DNA of 64,000 bases from Thermoanaerobacterium thermosaccharolyticum DSM 571 (GTDB lineage: Bacteria > Bacillota > Thermoanaerobacteria > Thermoanaerobacterales > Thermoanaerobacteraceae). Below are positions 41,471-50,107 of the stretch, in pieces. The first letter of the stretch is position 1. Every line of letters starts with the position of its first letter. The position numbers and the translations under genes are program-made. The notes under the pieces are model-generated. The model was not told the origin of the DNA. It worked only from the letters and a program-made list of their open reading frames with translations, and did no database searches. The stretch is taken from positions 471,001 to 535,000 of the forward strand of contig NC_014410.1 in assembly GCF_000145615.1 (NCBI RefSeq), in the 5' to 3' direction.

Positions 41471-42727
41471 ATGTTGAGAAGACTTAAAAAGATGCTTTTA
41501 TATTTCTTTATCCTTTTAATAGCGTTTGTGCCTACAATTTCATATGGTGATAATAGTCTTCCTCAATTTAGTTTTGGGTCAAGGCTTTTATATGCCGGAA
41601 CGTACGGCACTGATGTTTTAAAACTTCAAAGCATACTGAATAATATTGGATTTGATACCGGTATTATCGACGGTATTTTTGGCAATAACACATTAAAAGG
41701 AGTTCTGAATTTTCAGAAGGCAGAGAACTTAGTTGCTGATGGCATTGTTGGTTCCAAAACGTACTCTGCTATACAGAATGCGACGTGGAGCAATCCAGTC
41801 GTTTATTATGTACAACCTAATGACAATATTTATTTTATAGCAAAAAAATTTGGAACTTCGATTCAAGACATTTTAGATGAGAATGGGCTCAACAGCAATG
41901 CGTCGTTGTACACAGGAGAAAAATTGCTGATACCGCATCCACCGGTTGTGGTACCGCCTCAGCTTGATAATGCCGCTAATTATCAAGAATTAAAAAATAA
42001 TATTGAGACATTGCTTAGTCAGCATCCAGGGAAGTACGGTGTATATTTTATAGATTTAAATTCTGGCGAGACTTTTGACATAAATGGATATGATTCTTTT
42101 GTTGCTGCAAGCACCTATAAAGTTCCTCTTAATTTTTATCTATACACATTGATAACTGAAGGTAAGATAGATCCTAACATGGAAGTGCAGTATACATCAC
42201 AGGATTACGAAAGCGGCTCAGGTTCTATACAGTACGATCCAGTAGGAACTTATTATACAATAAGGGAACTTTCTAGAAGATCAATTGAAGAAAGTGATAA
42301 TATAGCTTCAAACATGATAATGAGAGTTGTAGGATACGATAATTATTTAAACTTTATGAAAAGCATGGGTGCTAATGTTATACCGTATACAAGTAATATC
42401 ACATCACCGAGAGATTTGAGCTTGTATATGGAAAACTTATTAAATTATGTAAATGCTCACAGCGGCACTGCAGGAGAACTTCTAAATTACCTTGAAAATA
42501 CCATATACAATGACAGGATTTCATATCCGCTGCCAAGCAATATAACTGTTGCTCATAAGATTGGCAATCTTTCCGATGTGGTAAATGATACTGCGATAGT
42601 ATTTTATCCGTCAAAACCGTATATATTGACGGTTATGGGCAATAATGTGGACGGTTCTGATAATTCAGATGCATACACTGTAATAAGAGAAATCTCAAAA
42701 ATGGTATATGATTTCCAAAGCAGATGA
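41471..42727 (+). CDS. Secreted serine hydrolase with peptidoglycan-binding and LysM domains
   Basis: A 418-residue exported protein: signal peptide (residues 1-26), a PG_binding_1 domain ('GTDVLKLQSILNNIGFDTG'), a LysM repeat ('YYVQPNDNIYFIAKKFGTS'), then a class A beta-lactamase-like domain. The catalytic SxxK is in 'AASTYKVPLN', the SxN-type motif in 'EESDNIASN', and the KTG-equivalent in 'AHKIGNLSD'. It probably acts on cell-wall peptides, though beta-lactamase activity cannot be excluded. AAGGGGGAAT precedes the start. Confidence 0.88.
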   Translation: MLRRLKKMLLYFFILLIAFVPTISYGDNSLPQFSFGSRLLYAGTYGTDVLKLQSILNNIGFDTGIIDGIFGNNTLKGVLNFQKAENLVADGIVGSKTYSAIQNATWSNPVVYYVQPNDNIYFIAKKFGTSIQDILDENGLNSNASLYTGEKLLIPHPPVVVPPQLDNAANYQELKNNIETLLSQHPGKYGVYFIDLNSGETFDINGYDSFVAASTYKVPLNFYLYTLITEGKIDPNMEVQYTSQDYESGSGSIQYDPVGTYYTIRELSRRSIEESDNIASNMIMRVVGYDNYLNFMKSMGANVIPYTSNITSPRDLSLYMENLLNYVNAHSGTAGELLNYLENTIYNDRISYPLPSNITVAHKIGNLSDVVNDTAIVFYPSKPYILTVMGNNVDGSDNSDAYTVIREISKMVYDFQSR

Positions 42728-42735
42728 TAGAAATT

Positions 42736-42766
42736 AAAATAAGTCGGTTAATCCGGCTTATTTTAA
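42736..42766. terminator. Bidirectional terminator between convergent genes
   Basis: AAAATAAGTCGG pairs with CCGGCTTATTTT across TTAAT; A and T runs serve both strands. Confidence 0.88.
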
Positions 42767-42776
42767 TTTCTTAAAT

Positions 42777-43580
42777 TTAAATTTCTTCATTAATGACTTT
42801 TTCCAATATGTCGCTTACGCCATCTTCAAGATTAGATTTAGCTATATAATTGGCACTGTTCTTTATGCTATCATCGGCATTTCCCATGGCTACGCCGCAT
42901 CCTGCCTTTAAAATCATTTCTCTGTCATTGTCTTGATCACCTATTGCTACAACGCTTTTTATATCTATGTCTAATATGTTGCACAATTTTACGAGAGCTG
43001 AACCTTTTGTAACGCCGTAGGGCAATATTTCAATAAAAAATTCATCTGACTGTACGCACGTAAAAGGCTCGTCTGATAATTGCCTTATTTCGTCTACAAG
43101 CTTTAAAGACGTTTTGCTGTTGCCTCTAAACAATACTTTTATTATTTTATTAAGGCTGGAAAGGTCATCTACAATATCACATTTGACGTGTTCTATAGCC
43201 ATATATGATTTGATGAAATCGGAAATTTTATTGACAAATATGCCGTCTATACTGTATACAAGTATGTCGACATTGTACCTTCCTTCTTGCCACAGATTCG
43301 CTGTAAGCTTGTATAGATCATCTGAAAGATATTTTTCAAATAATATTTTTTTATCTACGGGATTATATATCATACATCCATTAAATAGTATAACAGGTAC
43401 ATCTATATTAAGCTCATTTATATACGGTGTTGCAGATAAAATTCCTCGACCAGTTGCTAATGTGAAAATACCGCCCTTGTCACGAAATTTTTCAATGCTA
43501 TTCTTTGTTGCGACTGTTATTTCTTTTTTATCATTTAATAAAGTTCCATCTGCGTCGGCTACTACCATTTTATACTTCAT
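42777..43580 (-). CDS. Cof-type HAD hydrolase
   Basis: A 267-residue Cof/YidA-like phosphatase. Motif I is 'VVADADGTLLNDKKE', motif III region 'VTKGSALVKLCNILDI' and motif IV 'VAIGDQDNDREMILKAG'. It dephosphorylates sugar phosphates or cofactors. ATG 43580 has GGGGTGA on the minus strand; GTG 43589 is inside that site. It is convergent with the serine hydrolase gene. Confidence 0.9.
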   Translation of the reverse strand: MKYKMVVADADGTLLNDKKEITVATKNSIEKFRDKGGIFTLATGRGILSATPYINELNIDVPVILFNGCMIYNPVDKKILFEKYLSDDLYKLTANLWQEGRYNVDILVYSIDGIFVNKISDFIKSYMAIEHVKCDIVDDLSSLNKIIKVLFRGNSKTSLKLVDEIRQLSDEPFTCVQSDEFFIEILPYGVTKGSALVKLCNILDIDIKSVVAIGDQDNDREMILKAGCGVAMGNADDSIKNSANYIAKSNLEDGVSDILEKVINEEI

Positions 43581-43735
43581 TGAAATCACCCCGAATCATT
43601 ATTTGCACAGTATTTATTATACTATTTTTTAAACATTGAGACCATCAAAATTTTTGTACGGGAAAGATATTGTTTTAAATATTCCAATATATTAAAATTG
43701 TATGAGAAGAGAAATATCGCAAAGGGGAGATTAAA

Positions 43736-44140
43736 ATGATAACGTGGAGGGAAGAATTTCGCTTAGGCGTTGAAGAAATAGACAAACAGCATAAAAGGAT
43801 ATTTGATATTGCTAATGAAGCATATGACCTTCTAAAAGATGAGTTTCATTTGGACAAGTATGATCGTATTGTTGATATAATCAAAGATTTAAAAAATTAT
43901 GCCGTATATCATTTTGATTATGAAGAAAATTATATGAAAAGCATAGGGTATAGGAAGCTGCTTTCACATAAGGTATTGCATGATGACTTCAAAGAGAAGA
44001 TAAACAACATAGATTTGGACAAGGTAGATGAAAACCAAGATGAATACATAAAGGAAATTTTAAACTTTGTTGTTGATTGGATAGAAAGCCACATATTGAA
44101 GACAGATAGACTTTATGCAGAAAAAGATTTAAAAACGTAA
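43736..44140 (+). CDS. Bacteriohemerythrin
   Basis: A 134-residue di-iron oxygen-binding protein. Ligand residues sit in 'GVEEIDKQHKRIFDIANEA', 'YAVYHFDYEENYM' (HFxxEE) and 'SHKVLHDDF', ending with 'WIESHILKTDRLY' (HxxxxD). It binds or scavenges oxygen or NO. AAGGGGAG precedes the start. It converges with a second hemerythrin-type gene. Confidence 0.93.
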   Translation: MITWREEFRLGVEEIDKQHKRIFDIANEAYDLLKDEFHLDKYDRIVDIIKDLKNYAVYHFDYEENYMKSIGYRKLLSHKVLHDDFKEKINNIDLDKVDENQDEYIKEILNFVVDWIESHILKTDRLYAEKDLKT

Positions 44141-44141
44141 A

Positions 44142-44165
44142 AGGTGGTATCAAATGATACCACCT
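44142..44165. terminator. Bidirectional terminator between the hemerythrin genes
   Basis: AGGTGGTATC and GATACCACCT form a perfect 10-pair stem with an AAAT loop. Confidence 0.8.
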
Positions 44166-44171
44166 AAAATA

Positions 44172-44924
44172 TTATATTAAAGGCGTAAATTGGCAGTAGC
44201 CTATTTCATCACATCTTTTTTTCATGTCGCTCCAAAGATTATCATCAGCTATAGCTTCATAAGCTGTTGGATATAGGATATAATTTTCTTTAAATATGTG
44301 ATCTCTCATGTTAAATACGATATAGTTTGATAGCTCATTTACTCTATTTTTAAAGTCTGTAAAGTCAAGGAAGTTGACACTGTTTGATAATTCAACTAAC
44401 ATCCTTTTTCTTAATCTTATCTCATCATGCTCAAGCCGCATTATTCTCGTTGGACCTGTTATGCCGAGATTTTCTAGTTCAGGGAATAGCACATCTTCTT
44501 CTCTTTTATGATGTTTTTCAGCGCTTAAAATGCCTTCAGCAGTATTTTTAAGGTCGCTGAATATTGTCGCACTTTCTTCAGATGATTTCATTTTCTGTAT
44601 TTTAGAGTTTAACTGTTCCAGTCTATCAAGCAATTTAAGTATTTCATCGTGCTCTTCTATAAACGTATTTAATACATGATCTTGTGGCAGTGATGCCTTT
44701 AAATCATTTAACTGTCCTTCTAGCATCTCTATGTGAACAGAGCAAAGACTTCTTAATTCTTCCGCTTCAATTCCTTCATCGACTAATTTCTGCTCAGCTA
44801 AAGACAATTCTTCAGCAGTAAGATCCTCTATTAGTTCTCTTGCTTCGTTTTTAACAGAGTCAGGATCTTCATTGTTGTTTAACCTTTTTAAGATATCTGC
44901 TAATTTATCAATCTTATTTTCCAT
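44172..44924 (-). CDS. DUF438 plus hemerythrin HHE-domain protein
   Basis: A 250-residue protein. The N-terminal about 75 residues ('IDKLADILKRLNNNEDPDSV') match DUF438, followed by a hemerythrin-like four-helix domain with His/Glu ligands in 'EEHDEILKLLDRLEQL', 'AEKHHKREEDVLFPELEN', 'EHDEIRLRKRM' and 'NMRDHIFKENYILYP'. It probably responds to oxygen or NO. ATG 44924 is preferred, with AGGAGG 9 bases upstream. A CRP/FNR-type palindrome lies just behind its promoter. Confidence 0.88.
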   Translation of the reverse strand: MENKIDKLADILKRLNNNEDPDSVKNEARELIEDLTAEELSLAEQKLVDEGIEAEELRSLCSVHIEMLEGQLNDLKASLPQDHVLNTFIEEHDEILKLLDRLEQLNSKIQKMKSSEESATIFSDLKNTAEGILSAEKHHKREEDVLFPELENLGITGPTRIMRLEHDEIRLRKRMLVELSNSVNFLDFTDFKNRVNELSNYIVFNMRDHIFKENYILYPTAYEAIADDNLWSDMKKRCDEIGYCQFTPLI

Positions 44925-44951
44925 AATTGACATCCTCCTTTTTCTAATGAT

Positions 44952-44994
44952 AGTATAGCAGAACATATTTTAAAATAATGTGATTTAAATCACA
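44952..44994 (-). promoter_or_regulatory. Promoter with CRP/FNR-type site for the DUF438-hemerythrin gene
   Basis: TGTGATTTAAATCACA at 44979-44994 is a perfect palindrome of the CRP/FNR class. On the minus strand TATACT at 44957-44952 is the -10 and no -35 is visible. With a start near 44945 the site is centred at about -41.5, the class II activator position. Confidence 0.65.
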
Positions 44995-45380
44995 GTAAAA
45001 TGATAGGAATAAATATTTTTTATACTGGTAGTTTATTTTTTGAAATATTTGTTTTAAAATTTAATTGAAAGCTTGTATTCCACCATAAGACAAAACATAT
45101 AAGTTTTAAAATTTTGGTTCCTATATCAGTTTTGACGAATTTATTGTCTTTTTACTATGTGTACAAGCTATTTTTAAAGCTATGATTTTTTTATATGTAA
45201 AAACAGCGTTGTTTGTATTAAGAACTATTTTTGCTGTGCTAACATGTAATTCACATTGACAACAATTGAAATTCAGTTATTAACAAACTTATCCACAATA
45301 TCCACAGAATATGTATCAACACGAACAGGGTATAATGTTAATAAGCAATGTCTAAGCAAAAATTTTAGGAGCGTGATAAA
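44995..45380. promoter_or_regulatory. Intergenic region with DnaA boxes upstream of the helicase gene
   Basis: TTATCCACA at 45289-45297 is a perfect DnaA box, and ATATCCACA at 45298-45306 is a one-mismatch copy directly after it. TTGACA at 45257-45262 and TATAAT at 45331-45336 are promoter elements, not well paired. The remainder is AT-rich without a gene. Confidence 0.5.
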
Positions 45381-47612
45381 ATGGAATACGTTGATGATTA
45401 TCAGGCAGAATTAAGATATCTTAATAAGACTATCGATTTTATCAAGAATGAGCTTTATAGGTTGAGACAATTGCTTATGATAGAGGAGTCAAATCTTTTG
45501 GAATTAAGAAATGCAGTTATGGAAAATGCACCTAATGTTCCCAGCAATTTTGACAATCTTGTAGAAGTGAATCCATATTTGATGGAGATTAAAAGACAGA
45601 CGATGTATTACAATAATACATTGAAAGAATTAAATATATTTAATAAAATGCTTGATTCGCCGTATTTTGGAAGATTCGACTTCGTCGAAGATGGATCAGA
45701 CGAAAGAGAAAAAATATATATTGGTTTGCACACTTTAAGAGATCCAAATACATTTGATATACTTGTATATGATTGGAGAGCGCCTATATCAAGCATATTT
45801 TACCAGTTCGAAAAGGGCAGGGCTTATTTTATAGCACCTGACGGCATTGTAGAAGGAAATGTAGTGTTAAAAAGGCAATATACGATTAAAAATTCTAAGC
45901 TTAAGTATTACTTTGACTGTAATCTGGTGATAGATGATGAAATACTAAAAGAGGTATTGAGCCGAAATTCGACAGCTAAAATGAGGACGATTGTTGAGAC
46001 GATACAAAGGGAGCAAGACATCATTATAAGAGACACAGACAGCGATATTTTGATTGTACAAGGTGTTGCAGGAAGCGGAAAAACGTCAATAGCACTTCAC
46101 AGAATAGCATATCTATTGTATTTTGGTAGAGATAAAAATTTAAAAAAAGATGATATACTTATAATTTCACCGAATAATATATTCAGCCAGTATATAAAAA
46201 ATGTATTACCTGAGCTAGGAGAGGAAAATGTAAATCAGATTATTTTTGAGGATTTTTTGAAAGATGTTTTAAGCGACAGTGGAACGATAGAGGAAAAGTC
46301 AGAATACATCGAGAGACTTGCTTCAAATGAGGATAAAATAAAAGCTGATTCAATAAGATTTAAAGGCTCTTTGGAATTTGTCAAGATCTTAGACAGGTTT
46401 GTATCATACTATGAAAGAAAAATGATCGAGTTTACAGATATATATTATGATGGAAAAGTCATTTACACGAGGCAGGATTTAAAAAATGAATTTTTAAATA
46501 ACAAGATAAATCGTCCTATACAGAAAAGACTAGAGCGAATAGAAAAAATGATATTTGAAAAAATTCATCTCTTAAGGCAAGAAAGGATTTCAAGGATTGA
46601 GAAATTCGTTGAAAATTATAAGGAACATGAGTTTGAAGTAAAGCCATACAGTCGGCTTTTATCCATAAAAGAGATGAAGGCAATTAAAAATCAGATAAGC
46701 AGTTTTACTCAAATAAACTACTTTGATGTTTATAAGCTGTTATTTTCAAATATGGATCTATTAAAAAAGCTTTCACATGGGATAAATTTACCAGAGGGTA
46801 TAGATGAAATTGCTCACATGACAGATAGGTCGCTAAAAAGTGGATTTATAAGCTATGAAGACTGTGGCCCTCTTTTGTACTTGAAGTGCAAGATTGAAGG
46901 ATTTAAAATCGATAAAAGAATAAAACACGTAGTTGTAGATGAAGCACAGGATTATCCACGTATCTTTTATGAAATTTTCAAATTAATATTTGAAGGTGCT
47001 AAGTTTACTATATTAGGGGATGTCTTTCAGACGCTGGATAGAGAAGTAGACGTCGCTTTTTACGATGTAATAGAAGATGTTTTTGAAGGAATGAAAGTCA
47101 AAAAATTTTTCATAGAAAAAAGTTACAGGTCGACTTATGAAATAAATGAATTCAACAGAAAATTGCTTAAACACTCTCCAAAAATAATACCATTTGATAG
47201 GCATGACGAAAAACCACGTTTAGTCCAAAAAAATAGCTTTGAGGAAATATGTAATGTTATGCTTGAAGATATGGATATGCTTTTAAGTCATGGGTATAAG
47301 ACTATTGCAGTGATCTGCAAGACGAAAGATGAATTGAAAGAAGTCTACAGGATGATGAAAAATAAGATTGATTTAAGGATTTTAGATTCAAGCGATGAAG
47401 AAATAGTAGAAGGCATTAATGTTATTACGCCGTATGCTGCAAAAGGGTTAGAATTTGATGCAGTGCTTGTTTTTAACGTATCGAAAGAAAATTATAAAAC
47501 TGAATTTGATAGAAGGCTTTTGTATGTTGCATGTACGAGGGCGCTGCATAGGCTTCTTATATATTCTGTAGGTGAAGTCACTGATTTTATAAAAAATTTT
47601 TATTCATGTTAG
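45381..47612 (+). CDS. HelD-like superfamily 1 helicase
   Basis: A 743-residue UvrD-type protein with an N-terminal coiled arm ('YVDDYQAELRYLNKTIDF'), Walker A 'VQGVAGSGKTSIALHRIAYL' near residue 228, motif II 'VVVDEAQDYP', 'TILGDVFQT' (motif III) and 'TPYAAKGLEFDAVLVF' (motif V), ending 'RLLYVACTRALHRLLI'. Length and layout match HelD, which binds and recycles RNA polymerase, more than UvrD or PcrA. The upstream region has DnaA boxes. Confidence 0.85.
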   Translation: MEYVDDYQAELRYLNKTIDFIKNELYRLRQLLMIEESNLLELRNAVMENAPNVPSNFDNLVEVNPYLMEIKRQTMYYNNTLKELNIFNKMLDSPYFGRFDFVEDGSDEREKIYIGLHTLRDPNTFDILVYDWRAPISSIFYQFEKGRAYFIAPDGIVEGNVVLKRQYTIKNSKLKYYFDCNLVIDDEILKEVLSRNSTAKMRTIVETIQREQDIIIRDTDSDILIVQGVAGSGKTSIALHRIAYLLYFGRDKNLKKDDILIISPNNIFSQYIKNVLPELGEENVNQIIFEDFLKDVLSDSGTIEEKSEYIERLASNEDKIKADSIRFKGSLEFVKILDRFVSYYERKMIEFTDIYYDGKVIYTRQDLKNEFLNNKINRPIQKRLERIEKMIFEKIHLLRQERISRIEKFVENYKEHEFEVKPYSRLLSIKEMKAIKNQISSFTQINYFDVYKLLFSNMDLLKKLSHGINLPEGIDEIAHMTDRSLKSGFISYEDCGPLLYLKCKIEGFKIDKRIKHVVVDEAQDYPRIFYEIFKLIFEGAKFTILGDVFQTLDREVDVAFYDVIEDVFEGMKVKKFFIEKSYRSTYEINEFNRKLLKHSPKIIPFDRHDEKPRLVQKNSFEEICNVMLEDMDMLLSHGYKTIAVICKTKDELKEVYRMMKNKIDLRILDSSDEEIVEGINVITPYAAKGLEFDAVLVFNVSKENYKTEFDRRLLYVACTRALHRLLIYSVGEVTDFIKNFYSC

Positions 47613-47694
47613 ATTCAAAGTAAGTGCTGAATGATTTTATCTTTAAAAACAAATTTGCTATAATTTATATAATAATCAAGAACGGGGTGGTTTT

Positions 47695-48081
47695 ATGACA
47701 ATATTGAAAATAAACACGCATTCTAGAGAATCCATGATAGATATAACAGAGGAAGTAAAAAGCGCGATAAAATCAAGCGGCATAAAAGACGGAATTTGTA
47801 CTGTCTTTGTGCCCCACACAACGGCTGGCGTGACAATAAACGAAAATGCCGACCCTGATGTAAAAGATGATATTATTAGAGGATTGGATGAAATAATTCC
47901 CAATATACGTTTTAAGCATATGGAAGGCAACTCAGATGCACATATAAAGTCGGCTTTGGTGGGCAACTCTGCCAATTTGATAGTAGAAAACGGAGAAATT
48001 CAGCTAGGAACATGGCAGGGAATATATTTTTGCGAATTTGATGGTCCTAGAAGTAGAAAAGTATATATAAAAGTAATATAA
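47695..48081 (+). CDS. YjbQ family protein (UPF0047)
   Basis: A 128-residue protein with the family signatures 'VPHTTAGVTINENADPDV' and 'NGEIQLGTWQGIYFCEFDGP'. Members have weak thiamine-phosphate synthase activity; the true role is uncertain. A TATAAT lies at 47659-47664, and CGGGGTGG precedes the ATG. The next gene follows after 23 bases. Confidence 0.9.
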   Translation: MTILKINTHSRESMIDITEEVKSAIKSSGIKDGICTVFVPHTTAGVTINENADPDVKDDIIRGLDEIIPNIRFKHMEGNSDAHIKSALVGNSANLIVENGEIQLGTWQGIYFCEFDGPRSRKVYIKVI

Positions 48082-48104
48082 ATTGTAAAAGGGGGATAAT
48101 TGTT

Positions 48105-49358
48105 GTGACTAAACAATATTTAAGTAGATTGATAAAAGATTTGAGAAGAGTCGTAATATACAAAAATGTGCTTAATGACGATACAGTTAAAAAATTTGTT
48201 AAAATTTTAGACTTTATATCTGATGAAAAGCCGGATGTAGATGGCGTATATAAACTGTATAGCGAATTGTATTCTGAGTTGACGAAATACGCAGTAAAGA
48301 ACAATGTCTATACTGATATATGGAAGTCTAAAATTAATGATTTAGTAAAAGTTGATGAAAATATTTTTAGCCTTTTATCTGAGAAGTTTGGTAAAGACAT
48401 GATAGATAAAAGGCTTAAAATGGCGGCAGAAAAAGAATTAGAAACCTTAAAAAAACTTGCAGATGTGGATTTAATAGGATACATGGAAGAACACTTATCC
48501 TTTAATATGCCGCCGTGGGAAAATCTTATTAATCATTGGAACAAAGGTGATATTGCAGATATACTAGATTGTAAGACTATAGACGAGATAATCGACTATT
48601 ATAACAAAAATGGTTGCGGTCTATTCAATAGATACAGGGCATTTAGATGGGATAATGGGGAGCTTATCGGCGTTGAACATTCTGATCCTGTGGAATTTGA
48701 TGATCTTATAGGATACGAAGAAGAGCATAGAATCGTCATAGATAACACGAACAGGTTTATGAGAGGACTTCCTGCGTCAAACATACTGTTGTATGGGGAT
48801 AGAGGAACTGGCAAATCATCTACTGTAAAGGCTGTGCTTAATATGTACTACATAAAGGGCCTCAGACTGATTGAAGTAAGTCGCCAAGATATGATGGATC
48901 TAAACAAGATAATAAATATTATAAGCAGCAGAGGACTGAAATTTATCTTATTTTTGGATGATTTATCATTTGAAGAAAATGAAACTGAATACAAAATATT
49001 GAAGTCTACGCTGGAAGGTGGTATTGAAAAGCTTCCCGAAAATGTAATTATATACGCTACATCTAATAGAAGGCACTTGATAAGAGAGTATTTAGATGAC
49101 AGTGTTCAAAATGAGCTTCATTTGATGGATACAAAAGAAGAAAAGTTGTCGCTTGCGGATAGATTTGGAATAACTATTACGTTCATGTCCCCAAATCAGG
49201 AGGGATATCTAAAAATCGTAGAATCACTGGCTCAAAAATACGGCATTAGTTTAGACATGGATACATTAAAAAGTGAATCCCTTAGATGGTGCGTATGGCA
49301 CAATGGAATGTCACCTAGATCTGCAAAACAGTTTATTGATTACATAAGAAGCCGTTAA
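48105..49358 (+). CDS. DUF815 AAA ATPase
   Basis: A 417-residue protein with Walker A 'LLYGDRGTGKSSTVKAVLN' near residue 226, Walker B 'FILFLDDLSFEENE' and 'VIIYATSNRRHLI' (sensor 1), the DUF815 arrangement. The N-terminal half is helical and charged. GTG 48105 follows AAAGGGGGA. Function unknown; widely conserved in clostridia. Confidence 0.88.
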   Translation: MTKQYLSRLIKDLRRVVIYKNVLNDDTVKKFVKILDFISDEKPDVDGVYKLYSELYSELTKYAVKNNVYTDIWKSKINDLVKVDENIFSLLSEKFGKDMIDKRLKMAAEKELETLKKLADVDLIGYMEEHLSFNMPPWENLINHWNKGDIADILDCKTIDEIIDYYNKNGCGLFNRYRAFRWDNGELIGVEHSDPVEFDDLIGYEEEHRIVIDNTNRFMRGLPASNILLYGDRGTGKSSTVKAVLNMYYIKGLRLIEVSRQDMMDLNKIINIISSRGLKFILFLDDLSFEENETEYKILKSTLEGGIEKLPENVIIYATSNRRHLIREYLDDSVQNELHLMDTKEEKLSLADRFGITITFMSPNQEGYLKIVESLAQKYGISLDMDTLKSESLRWCVWHNGMSPRSAKQFIDYIRSR

Positions 49359-49387
49359 AAAAGGATTTCTTTAAAGAAGTCCTTTTT
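49356..49387 (+). terminator. Intrinsic terminator
   Basis: AAAAAAGGATTTCTT pairs with AAGAAGTCCTTTTT (one G-U), directly at the DUF815 stop. Confidence 0.8.
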
Positions 49388-49416
49388 AAATTTTGTTTTT
49401 ATTGTCTAAAAATATT

Positions 49417-49594
49417 TTCGACATATTTCACCATTATAGTGTATTAATCTGGTTGATTTGTTTTCATAAAGCAAGGAAACTAGCTATTTATGTGACGTTA
49501 AATGTTTACAGATGAAAAATTATATCATTTTCTGTCGATAAAAAATATTCTAAAAAAAAGAAGGATTTTTGAGGGATAAATAGAATATTATAAT
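49417..49594 (+). promoter_or_regulatory. Upstream region with two Spo0A-box-like sites and a -10
   Basis: TTCGACA at 49417-49423 is the reverse complement of the core 0A box TGTCGAA; TGTCGAT at 49533-49539 differs at one base. TATAAT at 49589-49594 with TTTTGA 16 bases upstream may be the promoter of the next gene. Otherwise the 300-base spacer is AT-rich and empty. Confidence 0.4.
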
Positions 49595-49665
49595 AGAATT
49601 TTTACATTAATAGTAAATCTTTGATAAAAATTTAAAGCTTAGAACGAATTAAGGGGGTTCTAAAG

Positions 49666-50028
49666 ATGCATTACAAAAGAGTAAGCGAATATGTATCGAC
49701 AATAAACTATGGCGACAAAATGATTGTGAGGAAGTATGCTGTTGTAAAATCAGAGGTAAATGTATTTAATGGCGGCGAAAACGTCGAAGTTCCTTCCTTT
49801 GGAATCGAAATTTCAGAGCAAGTAATTGCAGAGAACACAATTGAAAAAGAATTTGGGGATGCTGTGGTACATATAAGTCCATATAAGGACAAAGTCGAAG
49901 CATTGGCAAGGAAATTTTGCGATGAAGACTTGTCTCCACTACACCTATCAGACATAATTGATGATATGTACTTTGAGTACATAGCTGATTATGACGAATA
50001 TGCAAAGGAATGTAAAATTGCTATATGA
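49666..50028 (+). CDS. DUF6514-like protein
   Basis: A 120-residue protein with 'FGIEISEQ', 'VHISPYKDKVEALARKFCDE' and 'LSPLHLSDIIDDMYFEY', resembling the small DUF6514 proteins of clostridia. AAGGGGGTT precedes the ATG. No enzymatic motif. It is a single-gene unit with a terminator at once after it. Confidence 0.65.
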   Translation: MHYKRVSEYVSTINYGDKMIVRKYAVVKSEVNVFNGGENVEVPSFGIEISEQVIAENTIEKEFGDAVVHISPYKDKVEALARKFCDEDLSPLHLSDIIDDMYFEYIADYDEYAKECKIAI

Positions 50029-50050
50029 GGGCTTTTAGCCTTCTTTTTTT
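50027..50050 (+). terminator. Intrinsic terminator
   Basis: GAGGGC pairs with GCCTTC over TTTTA, followed by seven T; the stem begins within the stop codon. Confidence 0.75.
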
Positions 50051-50107
50051 ATAATGTTATTCAGATTATAATATACATAACAAAAATAATTTATGGAGAT
50101 GGTTAAT

